A stretch of DNA of 50,956 nucleotides, taken from contig JAHJAY010000027.1 in NCBI GenBank assembly GCA_018813815.1, positions 1-50,956 on the forward strand, read 5' to 3'. Both the position numbers and the translations under genes were made by a program. Origin of the DNA: Patescibacteria group bacterium. GTDB taxonomy: Bacteria > Patescibacteriota > Microgenomatia > UBA1400 > JAHJAY01. The notes under the pieces are model-generated. The model saw only the letters and a program-made list of their open reading frames with translations, ran no database searches and was not told the DNA's origin. Shown here in pieces: positions 38,016 through 46,025 of this stretch; position 1 is the stretch's first letter, and each line of letters opens with the position of its first letter.

Positions 38016-38475
38016 TAAACAAGGTCAATCTTTGGTGGAAGTTTTAATCGGAGTAGTGCTTTTAAGCGTGGCTTTATTGGCGCTTACTAATGCCGTGGTG
38101 CGGGCTTTGCGGGCAGCGGCTTATGCCCGGGATAAAGCCGAGGCAACTAAGCTGGCTACTGAAGCTAATGAATGGTTTCGTTTTCAGCGCGATTCTTTAA
38201 GTTGGGGTGATTTTGAGCGGCCAGCTGGCGATTATTGTTTAAATAGTCTGCCGGGTAATTGGGTTGAAGATGTACCTGCTGGAGATTGCGGGAGCAATTT
38301 TGATTTGAAAACAAAATTTCAACGTCAAGTTTATTTTGACCCTGATGATGATTGTGAAGATGGACCCTTGGTTGAGGACGCAATTAAAATAACTATTAAT
38401 GTTGCTTGGGAGAATGGTAACTATGATGTTGAACTGGTTACCTGTTTAACAAAATGGCAAGTAATAACACCATAA
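38005..38475 (+). CDS. Minor pilin, PilV-like
   Basis: MLNNKQGQSLVEVLIGVVLLSVALLALTNAVVRA; start revised from 37984. Confidence 0.8.
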   Translation: MLNNKQGQSLVEVLIGVVLLSVALLALTNAVVRALRAAAYARDKAEATKLATEANEWFRFQRDSLSWGDFERPAGDYCLNSLPGNWVEDVPAGDCGSNFDLKTKFQRQVYFDPDDDCEDGPLVEDAIKITINVAWENGNYDVELVTCLTKWQVITP

Positions 38476-38954
38476 AGAATAGTCATCAAGCTGGTTTTAC
38501 CCTGATTGAAATTTTGGTGGCAATCACGATTTTTGCGATTGTGATTGTGGCCGCCACCGGTATTTTTCTTTATATTGTCAGCGGGGCAATGAAGGTTAAA
38601 AAAATTGGCCAACTCAAACAAAATGGTAATTTAGTTTTGGCTAAGCTTGAACGGGCGGTGCGCGATGCCCAGGTAATGCAAGCGGCAGGCGGTAGTGATT
38701 GTGATGGGACCCAGACGGAGCGATTGTATATTGAAGATGAGTCGGGCGTAACTAAAGAATTTGTTTGCCAAAATAATTTAATTATGCTTAATGGTACATC
38801 TCTAATTGACGAAACAGTTGAAATAGTTGATTGCAGCGCTATATTTCAGTGTTATGCTGATCCGCCGCGCCTGCATGCTGATTTTAATTTGCGTTACCCG
38901 CCTGATTTGGAAGAGAATTTCACTTTGTGGGTGTCAAAACGCAATGTTGACTAA
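38454..38954 (+). CDS. Minor pilin, PilW/PilJ-like
   Basis: GFTLIEILVAITIFAIVIVAATGIFLYIVSGA. Confidence 0.82.
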   Translation: MASNNTIKNSHQAGFTLIEILVAITIFAIVIVAATGIFLYIVSGAMKVKKIGQLKQNGNLVLAKLERAVRDAQVMQAAGGSDCDGTQTERLYIEDESGVTKEFVCQNNLIMLNGTSLIDETVEIVDCSAIFQCYADPPRLHADFNLRYPPDLEENFTLWVSKRNVD

Positions 38955-38990
38955 GCCAGCTAATTTGTGCTTTAGTATTATAAGAGACTT

Positions 38991-39692
38991 ATGGTGATTA
39001 AAAACCGAGAAAAAGGCCAGGTATTATTGATTGTTCTTTTGGTTACAGTAGTGGCCTTAACTTTAGGGCTGGGAGCGATTTCCCAATCCATTACTGACAT
39101 TAAAATTTCCGAAGAAGAAGAAGAATCTGCCCGGGCATTTAATTTAGCTGAAGCCGGGATTGAAGAAGCCTTAAGGAATTTGGGTGTAAGAGAATTTGGC
39201 TGGGACGAAGGCGAAGACGGTTATAATGTTTCAGTTGTTGAAGAAGCCGGTTTTTCTACTCCCCAGCCGGTTGAGCAGGGTGATGTGATTCAATTAACGG
39301 TTAACGGTGCTGACGGCCGAATAATTCGAATTGATTGGGATAATCCTGCGGCGCTTGAAGTAATTGCCCTGGTTAATGACAGCGGTAATTATGTAGTTCA
39401 GCGCTGGGTTTATGATGATATTGGTAGGATTCCGGGGGCAGATAATCCGGTTTCTGATTATACGGTTAATTTTACGATTCCGACTGATAGCGAGTTACTT
39501 CGCTTGCGGCCTTTATTTAGTGATAGCTCCTTTACGGTGGCTGGTAATATTCCTGATCAACAATACCGCATTGAGGCTACAGGGCAAACTGCCTCCGGGG
39601 TAACCCGGAAAATTCAGGTGACACGGGAGATTGCCCCTTCTTTGCCGGGAATTTTTGATTATGCACTTTTTTCCGGAGGAGCAATTCCATGA
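38991..39692 (+). CDS. PilX/GspK-like minor pilin component
   Basis: EKGQVLLIVLLVTVVALTLGLGAISQSITDIKISEEEEESARAFNLAEAGIEEAL. Confidence 0.8.
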   Translation: MVIKNREKGQVLLIVLLVTVVALTLGLGAISQSITDIKISEEEEESARAFNLAEAGIEEALRNLGVREFGWDEGEDGYNVSVVEEAGFSTPQPVEQGDVIQLTVNGADGRIIRIDWDNPAALEVIALVNDSGNYVVQRWVYDDIGRIPGADNPVSDYTVNFTIPTDSELLRLRPLFSDSSFTVAGNIPDQQYRIEATGQTASGVTRKIQVTREIAPSLPGIFDYALFSGGAIP

Positions 39693-40714
39693 AAGCACTT
39701 GGTTTAGATGTAGGTTCTTCTCTGATTAAAGCCGTTCAGTTGGAGAAAAAGGGTAAAGACTTGTTATTAAGCAGTTTTGGCTGGGTGACTAATCCGTTTG
39801 GCGAGGTTAATTATAATAATGAGGCAGAAAGACTTAAGCTGGTTGAGGCAACTAAAAAATTATTAAAAGACCGTGATTTTAAAGGTAAAGAGGTGGTAAT
39901 ATCTTTACCGACCGCGCAAATTTATACCCGGATTATTGAAATGCCTTTGCTTTCAGAAAATGAATTGTCTTCAGCCATCAGCTGGGAGGCAGAACAATAT
40001 GTTCCCGTGCCCTTAGCTGAGGTTAACTTATCCTGGGAAATAGTGAGTCAGCCCAAAGTGTCGTCTGAATCAGCGAAAATGTTAGTTTTTTTAGCCGCGG
40101 CACCTAAAAAACTGATTGATAATCAAGTGAAATTTTTAGAGCTGCTTAATTTGGAGCCACTGGCTGTAGAAACTACTGCAGTTGCTTTGGGGCGGTTAGT
40201 AACCGGGGCAGATGGAGTGGAGTTGGCAGTTCAGATTGGCTGGCGCTCAACAAGCTTAACCATTATGAACCAAGGGATGATTTTGTTTGCCCATAATTTA
40301 AATACCGGAGCCGAAGCTTTAACCCGGAGTGTATCTAATGAACTTAAGCTGGATTTTTATCAAGCAGAAGAGTATCGGCGGACTTATGGTTTTGAAAAAA
40401 CCGCCCTGGAAGGTAAAGTCGGTTTTGCTATGAAAGTGGTATTTGATGAATTGGCTGGTGAAATTAAACGGGCAATGGATTTTTATAGCTCCCAAAATGA
40501 AGGTAAAGTGGTTAACCGGGTGGTTTTGGCTGGCGGCGGCGCGCTTACTCCGGCCCTAGCTTCTCAATTAGCTGAATTTTTGGGTATTGAAGTTTTACTG
40601 CTTGATCCTCTGGCTAAATTAATATCCGGGGCGGATAAAGCTTGGCCTAAAGATTTACAGATGATTGCTCCGATTTTGGGTGAAGCGATTGGTTTAGCGA
40701 TGAGAGAGATTTAA
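39689..40714 (+). CDS. pilM: Type IV pilus assembly protein PilM
   Basis: ALGLDVGSSLIKAVQL, SLPTAQIYTRIIEMPLLSENELSSAISWEAEQYVPVPLAEV, actin-like fold motifs. Confidence 0.93.
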   Translation: MKALGLDVGSSLIKAVQLEKKGKDLLLSSFGWVTNPFGEVNYNNEAERLKLVEATKKLLKDRDFKGKEVVISLPTAQIYTRIIEMPLLSENELSSAISWEAEQYVPVPLAEVNLSWEIVSQPKVSSESAKMLVFLAAAPKKLIDNQVKFLELLNLEPLAVETTAVALGRLVTGADGVELAVQIGWRSTSLTIMNQGMILFAHNLNTGAEALTRSVSNELKLDFYQAEEYRRTYGFEKTALEGKVGFAMKVVFDELAGEIKRAMDFYSSQNEGKVVNRVVLAGGGALTPALASQLAEFLGIEVLLLDPLAKLISGADKAWPKDLQMIAPILGEAIGLAMREI

Positions 40715-40718
40715 GATC

Positions 40719-41267
40719 ATGGCTTTTAAAATTAATTTATTAGCGGCCCGAAGTCTGGAAATTAGAAAACAACGGCGTCGCCAGGCGGCAATCACTGTTA
40801 TTAGTTTAGCAGCTTTGGGAGTTTTTGTGATTTTTTTGATTGGGTTAACCTCTTATGCTGCTTTTTTGCAGGTGCGCTACCGTTCTTTAGAGCGTCAGCT
40901 GAGTGAGACGGAAATAAAAATCAAGGCCTTTTCCGATTTAGAAATGCAGTATGTTTATTTAAAGGATAAGGCTGGCGTTTTGGTTGAAATTTTAGAACAA
41001 ACCAAAAAACAACAAGCGATTGCCAGTTATATTCTGGATATTTTTCCAAGAGAAATACCGCTGGGCGGTTTTTCGGTGGAAGATGATTGGCTGGTGTCCA
41101 TTGAGGGTAAAACCGACAGTTTTAGCCTTTTACAGGAAAGCCTGTCTCGTTTAAGCGCTTTTCCCCCTGATAATAAACTGGTTAAACTGCGGGGTATTGT
41201 TTTAAATGCTTTAAGTAGAGACAGTAAGGGTTTTTATAATTTTAGTTTAGATTTACAGTTTGAGTAG
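40719..41267 (+). CDS. pilN: PilN-like protein
   Basis: FKINLLAARSLEIRKQRRR + TM; between pilM and pilO. Confidence 0.8.
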   Translation: MAFKINLLAARSLEIRKQRRRQAAITVISLAALGVFVIFLIGLTSYAAFLQVRYRSLERQLSETEIKIKAFSDLEMQYVYLKDKAGVLVEILEQTKKQQAIASYILDIFPREIPLGGFSVEDDWLVSIEGKTDSFSLLQESLSRLSAFPPDNKLVKLRGIVLNALSRDSKGFYNFSLDLQFE

Positions 41268-41270
41268 ATT

Positions 41271-42029
41271 ATGAAACAAGAAAAAATCATAAAGTCTTTT
41301 TCTTTGCCGCGAGCTTATATGCTGCCTTTATTGGTTGGAGCGCTGATTATTTCCTTGACCCTGTTGGTTTTACGCCCCCAAATTAGCAATATTATTAAAT
41401 TAAGAAAAGAAGTTGTGGTCCGCCAGGAACGCTTAACTAAACTTATTGAAAAGCTATCTTTATTGCAGGGCACTTCCCGGCCGGAAGTAAAACGGCGGGT
41501 AGAAAAGATTGAAAGCGTTTTTCCTTCAGAAAAACCGGCTGTACAAATTATCAATACGGTGTCTCAGTTAGCAGAAGAAAAAGGGTTGGGTTTTTCCGGC
41601 CTTAATTTGGCTCCGGGTGAGCTTTCCCCTAATAAAAATAAAACCGCTGAAGGGAAAAAGTCGTCAAAATCAAGATTGGGCGCTTCATTTTTGGAAGCTG
41701 ATTTTACGGTGGAAGGTTTGCAAGAGGATGTTTTTGAATTTCTTAATTCTTTAGAACGTGCCGCACCGATTATGAAAATTGACGCTTTGAGCTTGACTTT
41801 GAAAAGCAGTCAATTGGCTTCAGCAGATCCGGATTGGCTTGAAGCGACAATTAACGTTTCAATTTTTTACAAATTGCCTCCCGAGGAATTGGGCAAGATA
41901 GATACTCCCCTGCCCCTGCTTTCTCCTGAAGAAATTGAAGCGATTGCCGAATTAGATGGCTTTAGGCTTTTTACAGCTTTTAATGAAGCACAAGAACCTG
42001 GGGGTCGCGAAAACCCATTTGAGTTGTAA
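41271..42029 (+). CDS. pilO: PilO-like protein
   Basis: N-terminal TM, coiled-coil, VFPSEKPAVQIINTVSQLAEEKGLGFSGLNLAP; follows pilN. Confidence 0.78.
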   Translation: MKQEKIIKSFSLPRAYMLPLLVGALIISLTLLVLRPQISNIIKLRKEVVVRQERLTKLIEKLSLLQGTSRPEVKRRVEKIESVFPSEKPAVQIINTVSQLAEEKGLGFSGLNLAPGELSPNKNKTAEGKKSSKSRLGASFLEADFTVEGLQEDVFEFLNSLERAAPIMKIDALSLTLKSSQLASADPDWLEATINVSIFYKLPPEELGKIDTPLPLLSPEEIEAIAELDGFRLFTAFNEAQEPGGRENPFEL

Positions 42030-42053
42030 AGTTTTTTACCCCCGAAGAATAAA

Positions 42054-44009
42054 CTATAAAAGAAGCCCAAAATCTATTCCATTAACTTTTCCGTCACCAT
42101 TTTGGTCAAACTCCTCCGTTAACCAAGAAGAGAAGAGTTTTTGAAAAGTTGGTGACGGGATGGGCGTCGGGGTTGACGTTGCAGAAATATTTTTTTCAAG
42201 ATAAACGACAGCCATCCTTCTACGACTGTAATAAGGATTATTCATATCATTATAGCAGCCGTTATTAGAGGTTTGGCAAGCCCCATGAGAGACTAAATTA
42301 TCATCAGACAAATTCAAACCAAATTCGATCGGCTGATTGCCTACTTCAACAGCTCTTTGTCCTACAACGTCTCCAGTTAACCAATCAAAAACCTTGGCAG
42401 TATAAGTTCCCGGTTCAAGATCAGGAATGGTCAGGACAACATTGTTTTGAGAACCTCTTACCATTATCATTAACTGGTCACCGTCACCTTGTGCGGCAAC
42501 AAAGTCAGCATTTTCTTGAGCAATGCGCTTTTCGACCCAGGGGGACATAGAAATCGCGTGAGGGTTGCTCCAGATACCCCAGTCCTCCCAATCTTCCCAC
42601 GCTTTCATGTTTTCAACTTCCCAGCGGTCCCAATTAATCTGCTCAGTAAATCTTGATGGAGCATAATAAATGCTAGAGAATCCATTTGTGTGATAGGGTA
42701 CATACGAGGTAAATCTTGTAGCCCCACCCGTTCCCCCCGAGGCAATCAAATTAAGCCAAACGTGAGCTTTTGAGTTAATCCATGGATCGTCAGGCTCGAC
42801 AACTCCCTCAAACTCGTCCTCATAATATTGGTGAGCGTAATCGGGAATAAACGGTCCATTGACTTCAGGTGGCAAACCAATACAATATCCATCATCAGGA
42901 CAAGCGGCTCTGAAAGGACCACTACCCCCACCAAAAATGATAAGTTTATCTGGATAACGCTGTTGCGCTACACGATGAGCTATAAGACGATCCCAGATAT
43001 TGTAATACTTGTAGTTATGAAAGCTCGGGATATCAACTTCTTGCAAATCAAAAATTGGGTTTATTCCTTCTATCTCATCTATAGCAGGTGGCGTTGATGA
43101 ATCCCATGGCCTCCACTCAAAATCAATACCGCCAAGCATTGTTGGTCTATCGTGCCTATCGAGCTGTTTAATATAGGCCGTACATTCTTTTGTCCAGTTC
43201 TCCAAAATCTCATGACTAGCCCAATTGTGAGACCAGTTAATTTCAATCATTAACTCCCAAACAGCGATTGCTGGTGATTCACCCCAGTTTTCTATTATAA
43301 ACCTTATCCTCTCTTTCATTATTTCCAATGACTCAGGGTCCGTTAAAGACTGCTCCTTTGTTTCAACCGGACCAGGAACACAATACCCCGAGGGCGTTCT
43401 CTCGCACCACCATTGTTGTTCACGAGCACTATTATGTATGTTTATATTCCAGTTATGGGAATAGTCTGCGTTATTGGCTAAACTTACCTTTACTTTAACA
43501 CCATATTTTTCGCAGGCTTCCAATAGCTGGGTTATATTGCTTCCGTCTGAGATGTCATCGGGATCACCATAGAGCAACTGATGACGTTCTTCTTTTTCAT
43601 CTTCAGTGGAATTCAGGGGAAGAGCTCTCACATACAAAACGTGCCCTGCACCATCATCCATTGCCACGTTGAATTCACCCTTGTTAGGCTCAAATGGAAT
43701 GCCGCTATAATACGAGGTAAACCAGATATTAATAAAATTTATGCCATTGGCTGCCAGTTCATCGCGTACCCATTCTTCATAGGATTGGTTTCCAATTAGC
43801 CCTCTTGGATCGTCCTCCGACCAATATTTCCAAGCTGCAAAAGGCTTCCAGCCTAAAGGAGTAAACATTTTCCCGGTATCACTGTCGATTAAATATTTAC
43901 CGTTAGATGATGTCTGGATGTAGCCGGCCAAACAAGTCTGCAAAGAGAGTGTTAGGCATAAGAGAATAAATACGAAGCCCCCAAATAATTTAGTGATTTT
44001 AAGTCGCAT
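42054..44009 (-). CDS. Secreted glycoside-hydrolase-like (TIM-barrel, GH5-like) protein with single half-dockerin-like C-terminus
   Basis: Signal peptide LLCLTLSLQTCLA; YLIDSDTGKMFTPLGWKPF...AVWELMIEINWSHNWASHE; C-terminus FDQNGDGKVNGIDFGLLL*. Confidence 0.75.
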   Translation of the reverse strand: MRLKITKLFGGFVFILLCLTLSLQTCLAGYIQTSSNGKYLIDSDTGKMFTPLGWKPFAAWKYWSEDDPRGLIGNQSYEEWVRDELAANGINFINIWFTSYYSGIPFEPNKGEFNVAMDDGAGHVLYVRALPLNSTEDEKEERHQLLYGDPDDISDGSNITQLLEACEKYGVKVKVSLANNADYSHNWNINIHNSAREQQWWCERTPSGYCVPGPVETKEQSLTDPESLEIMKERIRFIIENWGESPAIAVWELMIEINWSHNWASHEILENWTKECTAYIKQLDRHDRPTMLGGIDFEWRPWDSSTPPAIDEIEGINPIFDLQEVDIPSFHNYKYYNIWDRLIAHRVAQQRYPDKLIIFGGGSGPFRAACPDDGYCIGLPPEVNGPFIPDYAHQYYEDEFEGVVEPDDPWINSKAHVWLNLIASGGTGGATRFTSYVPYHTNGFSSIYYAPSRFTEQINWDRWEVENMKAWEDWEDWGIWSNPHAISMSPWVEKRIAQENADFVAAQGDGDQLMIMVRGSQNNVVLTIPDLEPGTYTAKVFDWLTGDVVGQRAVEVGNQPIEFGLNLSDDNLVSHGACQTSNNGCYNDMNNPYYSRRRMAVVYLEKNISATSTPTPIPSPTFQKLFSSWLTEEFDQNGDGKVNGIDFGLLL

Positions 44010-44017
44010 TGACTATA

Positions 44018-44046
44018 AGATTATTCAGGATCTGAACTAATGTCAA
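44018..44046 (-). promoter_or_regulatory. Promoter TTGACA-N17-TAATCT for the GH-like gene
   Basis: Minus strand TTGACA (44041-44046), 17-nt spacer, TAATCT (44018-44023), then 8 nt to ATG. Confidence 0.55.
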
Positions 44047-44097
44047 GGTTTGTAGGCAAAACAGGTGACGATAATTATCAGGTTTAAAATTTAAACT

Positions 44098-44559
44098 TTA
44101 TTCAGCTGGCGTGGCTTTGGGTTTTTCTGTGTTGACAGCTGGTTCAGCCGGAACCGGCGCTTCGTCAACCGGCTTGGCTGGTTCGGGTGGGGCTGGTGTT
44201 TCCTCAGAGCCAACAATTTTATCAACCGCGCTTACAGTTAGGGGTTGAGGTTCAACTGGAGAAATTGTTGCCGGCTGATCTTCCATGGCCGGATGCTCTG
44301 GGGTTGGAACCTGGTTTTGTAATGGTGGATTAACTACTTCAACTCGAACCCTCTGTTGCAGTTTAACGGCTTTAACTCGGATTAAATTCCTAATACTATT
44401 AATAATTTTTCCTTTTTTGCCAATGACTTTGCCGACATCTTCAGGATGAACTTCAACTTTAAAGACGATTGTGCCGGTTTCGTCTGTGATTTCCTCGATT
44501 TTAATTGCCTCAGGGTGATCAATAATATTATTTAACAAATAGTTTAAAAGGTCTTTCAT
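44098..44559 (-). CDS. KH-domain RNA-binding protein (KhpA/YlqC-like) with Pro/Glu/Ala-rich extension
   Basis: VEVHPEDVGKVIGKKGKIINSIRNLIRVKAVK; downstream of rpsP. Confidence 0.9.
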   Translation of the reverse strand: MKDLLNYLLNNIIDHPEAIKIEEITDETGTIVFKVEVHPEDVGKVIGKKGKIINSIRNLIRVKAVKLQQRVRVEVVNPPLQNQVPTPEHPAMEDQPATISPVEPQPLTVSAVDKIVGSEETPAPPEPAKPVDEAPVPAEPAVNTEKPKATPAE

Positions 44560-44795
44560 ATAGAAGCCTCCTTTAAAATTAGTTTTCTGACTGTTTCTGT
44601 GGGTTGGGCGCCGCAGGAAAGCCAGTGTTTTAACCTTTTTTGGTTGATTTTAATTGTTGCCGGTTCAGTTAAAGGGTTATAAAAGCCGAGTGATTCCAAA
44701 TATTTGCCGTCGCGTTTTGAACGCGCTTCTACCACCACAAAGCGATAGCTGGGTTGATTTCGTTTTCCGGTACGGGTTAACTTAATTTTTAACAT
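44556..44795 (-). CDS. rpsP: 30S ribosomal protein bS16
   Basis: MLKIKLTRTGKRNQPSYRFVVVEARSKRDGKYLESLGFYNP. Confidence 0.96.
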   Translation of the reverse strand: MLKIKLTRTGKRNQPSYRFVVVEARSKRDGKYLESLGFYNPLTEPATIKINQKRLKHWLSCGAQPTETVRKLILKEASI

Positions 44796-44807
44796 AACCT
44801 TAGTATT

Positions 44808-45503
44808 TTAAAATATTTTTTTCATTTTCTCAAGTGCCTTTTGAGCTGCCTGTTGTTCGGCCTGTTGTTTGCTTTTGCCTTTACCTTGGGCAAAAGCTTG
44901 ACCGTCAATTAACACTGCCACTTCAAAAAGCCGGTTGTGATCCGGCCCCCAACTTTTAAGTACCTGATAATTGGGGGTAAGTTTTTTCATTGCTTGAGCT
45001 TTTTCCTGTAACAGGCTTTTATAATCGATAATTTCGCGGCTGTTAACCAACTCATCAACTTGATTGATTAATTGCTGGTTCACAAAATCCCGGCAAGCAT
45101 TAAGACCCTGATCTTGATAAAGCGCTCCCAAAAAAGCCTCAAAAGTGTTAGCTAAAATTGTTGGGTTTTGCTCGCCATGATTTTGGCATTCCCCTTTTGA
45201 CACTTTTAGATATTGGTCAAAATTAAGTTGTTTGGCGATTTTAGCCAGGCTGGCGGTTTGAACGATTTTAGAACGCAGCCAAGTTAAGCGCCCCTCTTGT
45301 TTATCTGGGTGATGATTAAAAAGAAACTCGGAAACAATTAATTCTAAAACTGCGTCGCCCAAAAACTCTAAGCGTTCATTTGATTTTAATTTCCGGCGGC
45401 GATTTTCATTTAAAAAAGACCGATGAATAAAAGCCTGCTGGTACCAATCAGGGTTATTGGGAGTGATGTTCAGCTGGGTGAGTAATGAAGCTATTTTTGC
45501 CAT
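44808..45503 (-). CDS. rnc: Ribonuclease III
   Basis: NERLEFLGDAVLELIVSEFLF, NTFEAFLGALYQDQGL, C-terminal dsRBD. Confidence 0.96.
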   Translation of the reverse strand: MAKIASLLTQLNITPNNPDWYQQAFIHRSFLNENRRRKLKSNERLEFLGDAVLELIVSEFLFNHHPDKQEGRLTWLRSKIVQTASLAKIAKQLNFDQYLKVSKGECQNHGEQNPTILANTFEAFLGALYQDQGLNACRDFVNQQLINQVDELVNSREIIDYKSLLQEKAQAMKKLTPNYQVLKSWGPDHNRLFEVAVLIDGQAFAQGKGKSKQQAEQQAAQKALEKMKKIF

Positions 45504-45504
45504 A

Positions 45505-45870
45505 TTAGATTTTTACTTTTTCCTTTTTAATTACTGCGCCTAAAACTCCATTAATAAAAGCAGGTGTTTTTTCACTGCCAAAAGTTTTGGCTAGTTCAAT
45601 TGCTTCATCAATAATAACCTTAGGCGGCTGTTTTTTTTCAAAAATCAATTCAAAAACGGCCAAGCGTAAAACAGCTAAATCGAGTTTGTTGATTTTTTTA
45701 ATGGGCCAAGTAGGAGCACAAATGTTAATTAACTGATCAATCTTTTTTAATTGAGCAATTATGGCTTTGGTTTTAGCATTAAGTTTACTTTGTCGAGCGA
45801 AGCTGTGAGCAAATAGAGCCTTAACTATTTGTTTTCTTTGTTTGTGTCTTGGATCTTTCTGGGTTTTCAC
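45505..45870 (-). CDS. nusB: Transcription antitermination factor NusB
   Basis: LDLAVLRLAVFELIFEKKQPPKVIIDEAIELAKTFGSEKTPAFINGVLGAV. Confidence 0.94.
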   Translation of the reverse strand: MKTQKDPRHKQRKQIVKALFAHSFARQSKLNAKTKAIIAQLKKIDQLINICAPTWPIKKINKLDLAVLRLAVFELIFEKKQPPKVIIDEAIELAKTFGSEKTPAFINGVLGAVIKKEKVKI

Positions 45871-45872
45871 TG

Positions 45873-46025
45873 TTACTTTTTACGGCAAGATGGGCAGATT
45901 CGATGAGACTCTTTTTTTTGCCCACAATTTGAACAAACAAGCAAATTTTTCAAACTGATTTTTTTGTTTGCTCGTCTTTTACCCTGTCGCCGGGTGGAAA
46001 GTTTTCTTTTTGGTACAGCACCCAT
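45873..46025 (-). CDS. rpmF: 50S ribosomal protein bL32 (absent from supplied ORF track)
   Basis: Minus-strand translation MGAVPKRKLSTRRQGKRRANKKISLKNLLVCSNCGQKKESHRICPSCRKK*; TAATG overlap with recG stop. Confidence 0.95.
   Translation of the reverse strand: MGAVPKRKLSTRRQGKRRANKKISLKNLLVCSNCGQKKESHRICPSCRKK

Noticed and set aside
42828-43097. Plus-strand 89-aa ORF and neighbour 43581..43799
   Set aside because: Antisense to the GH-like gene; chance ORFs.
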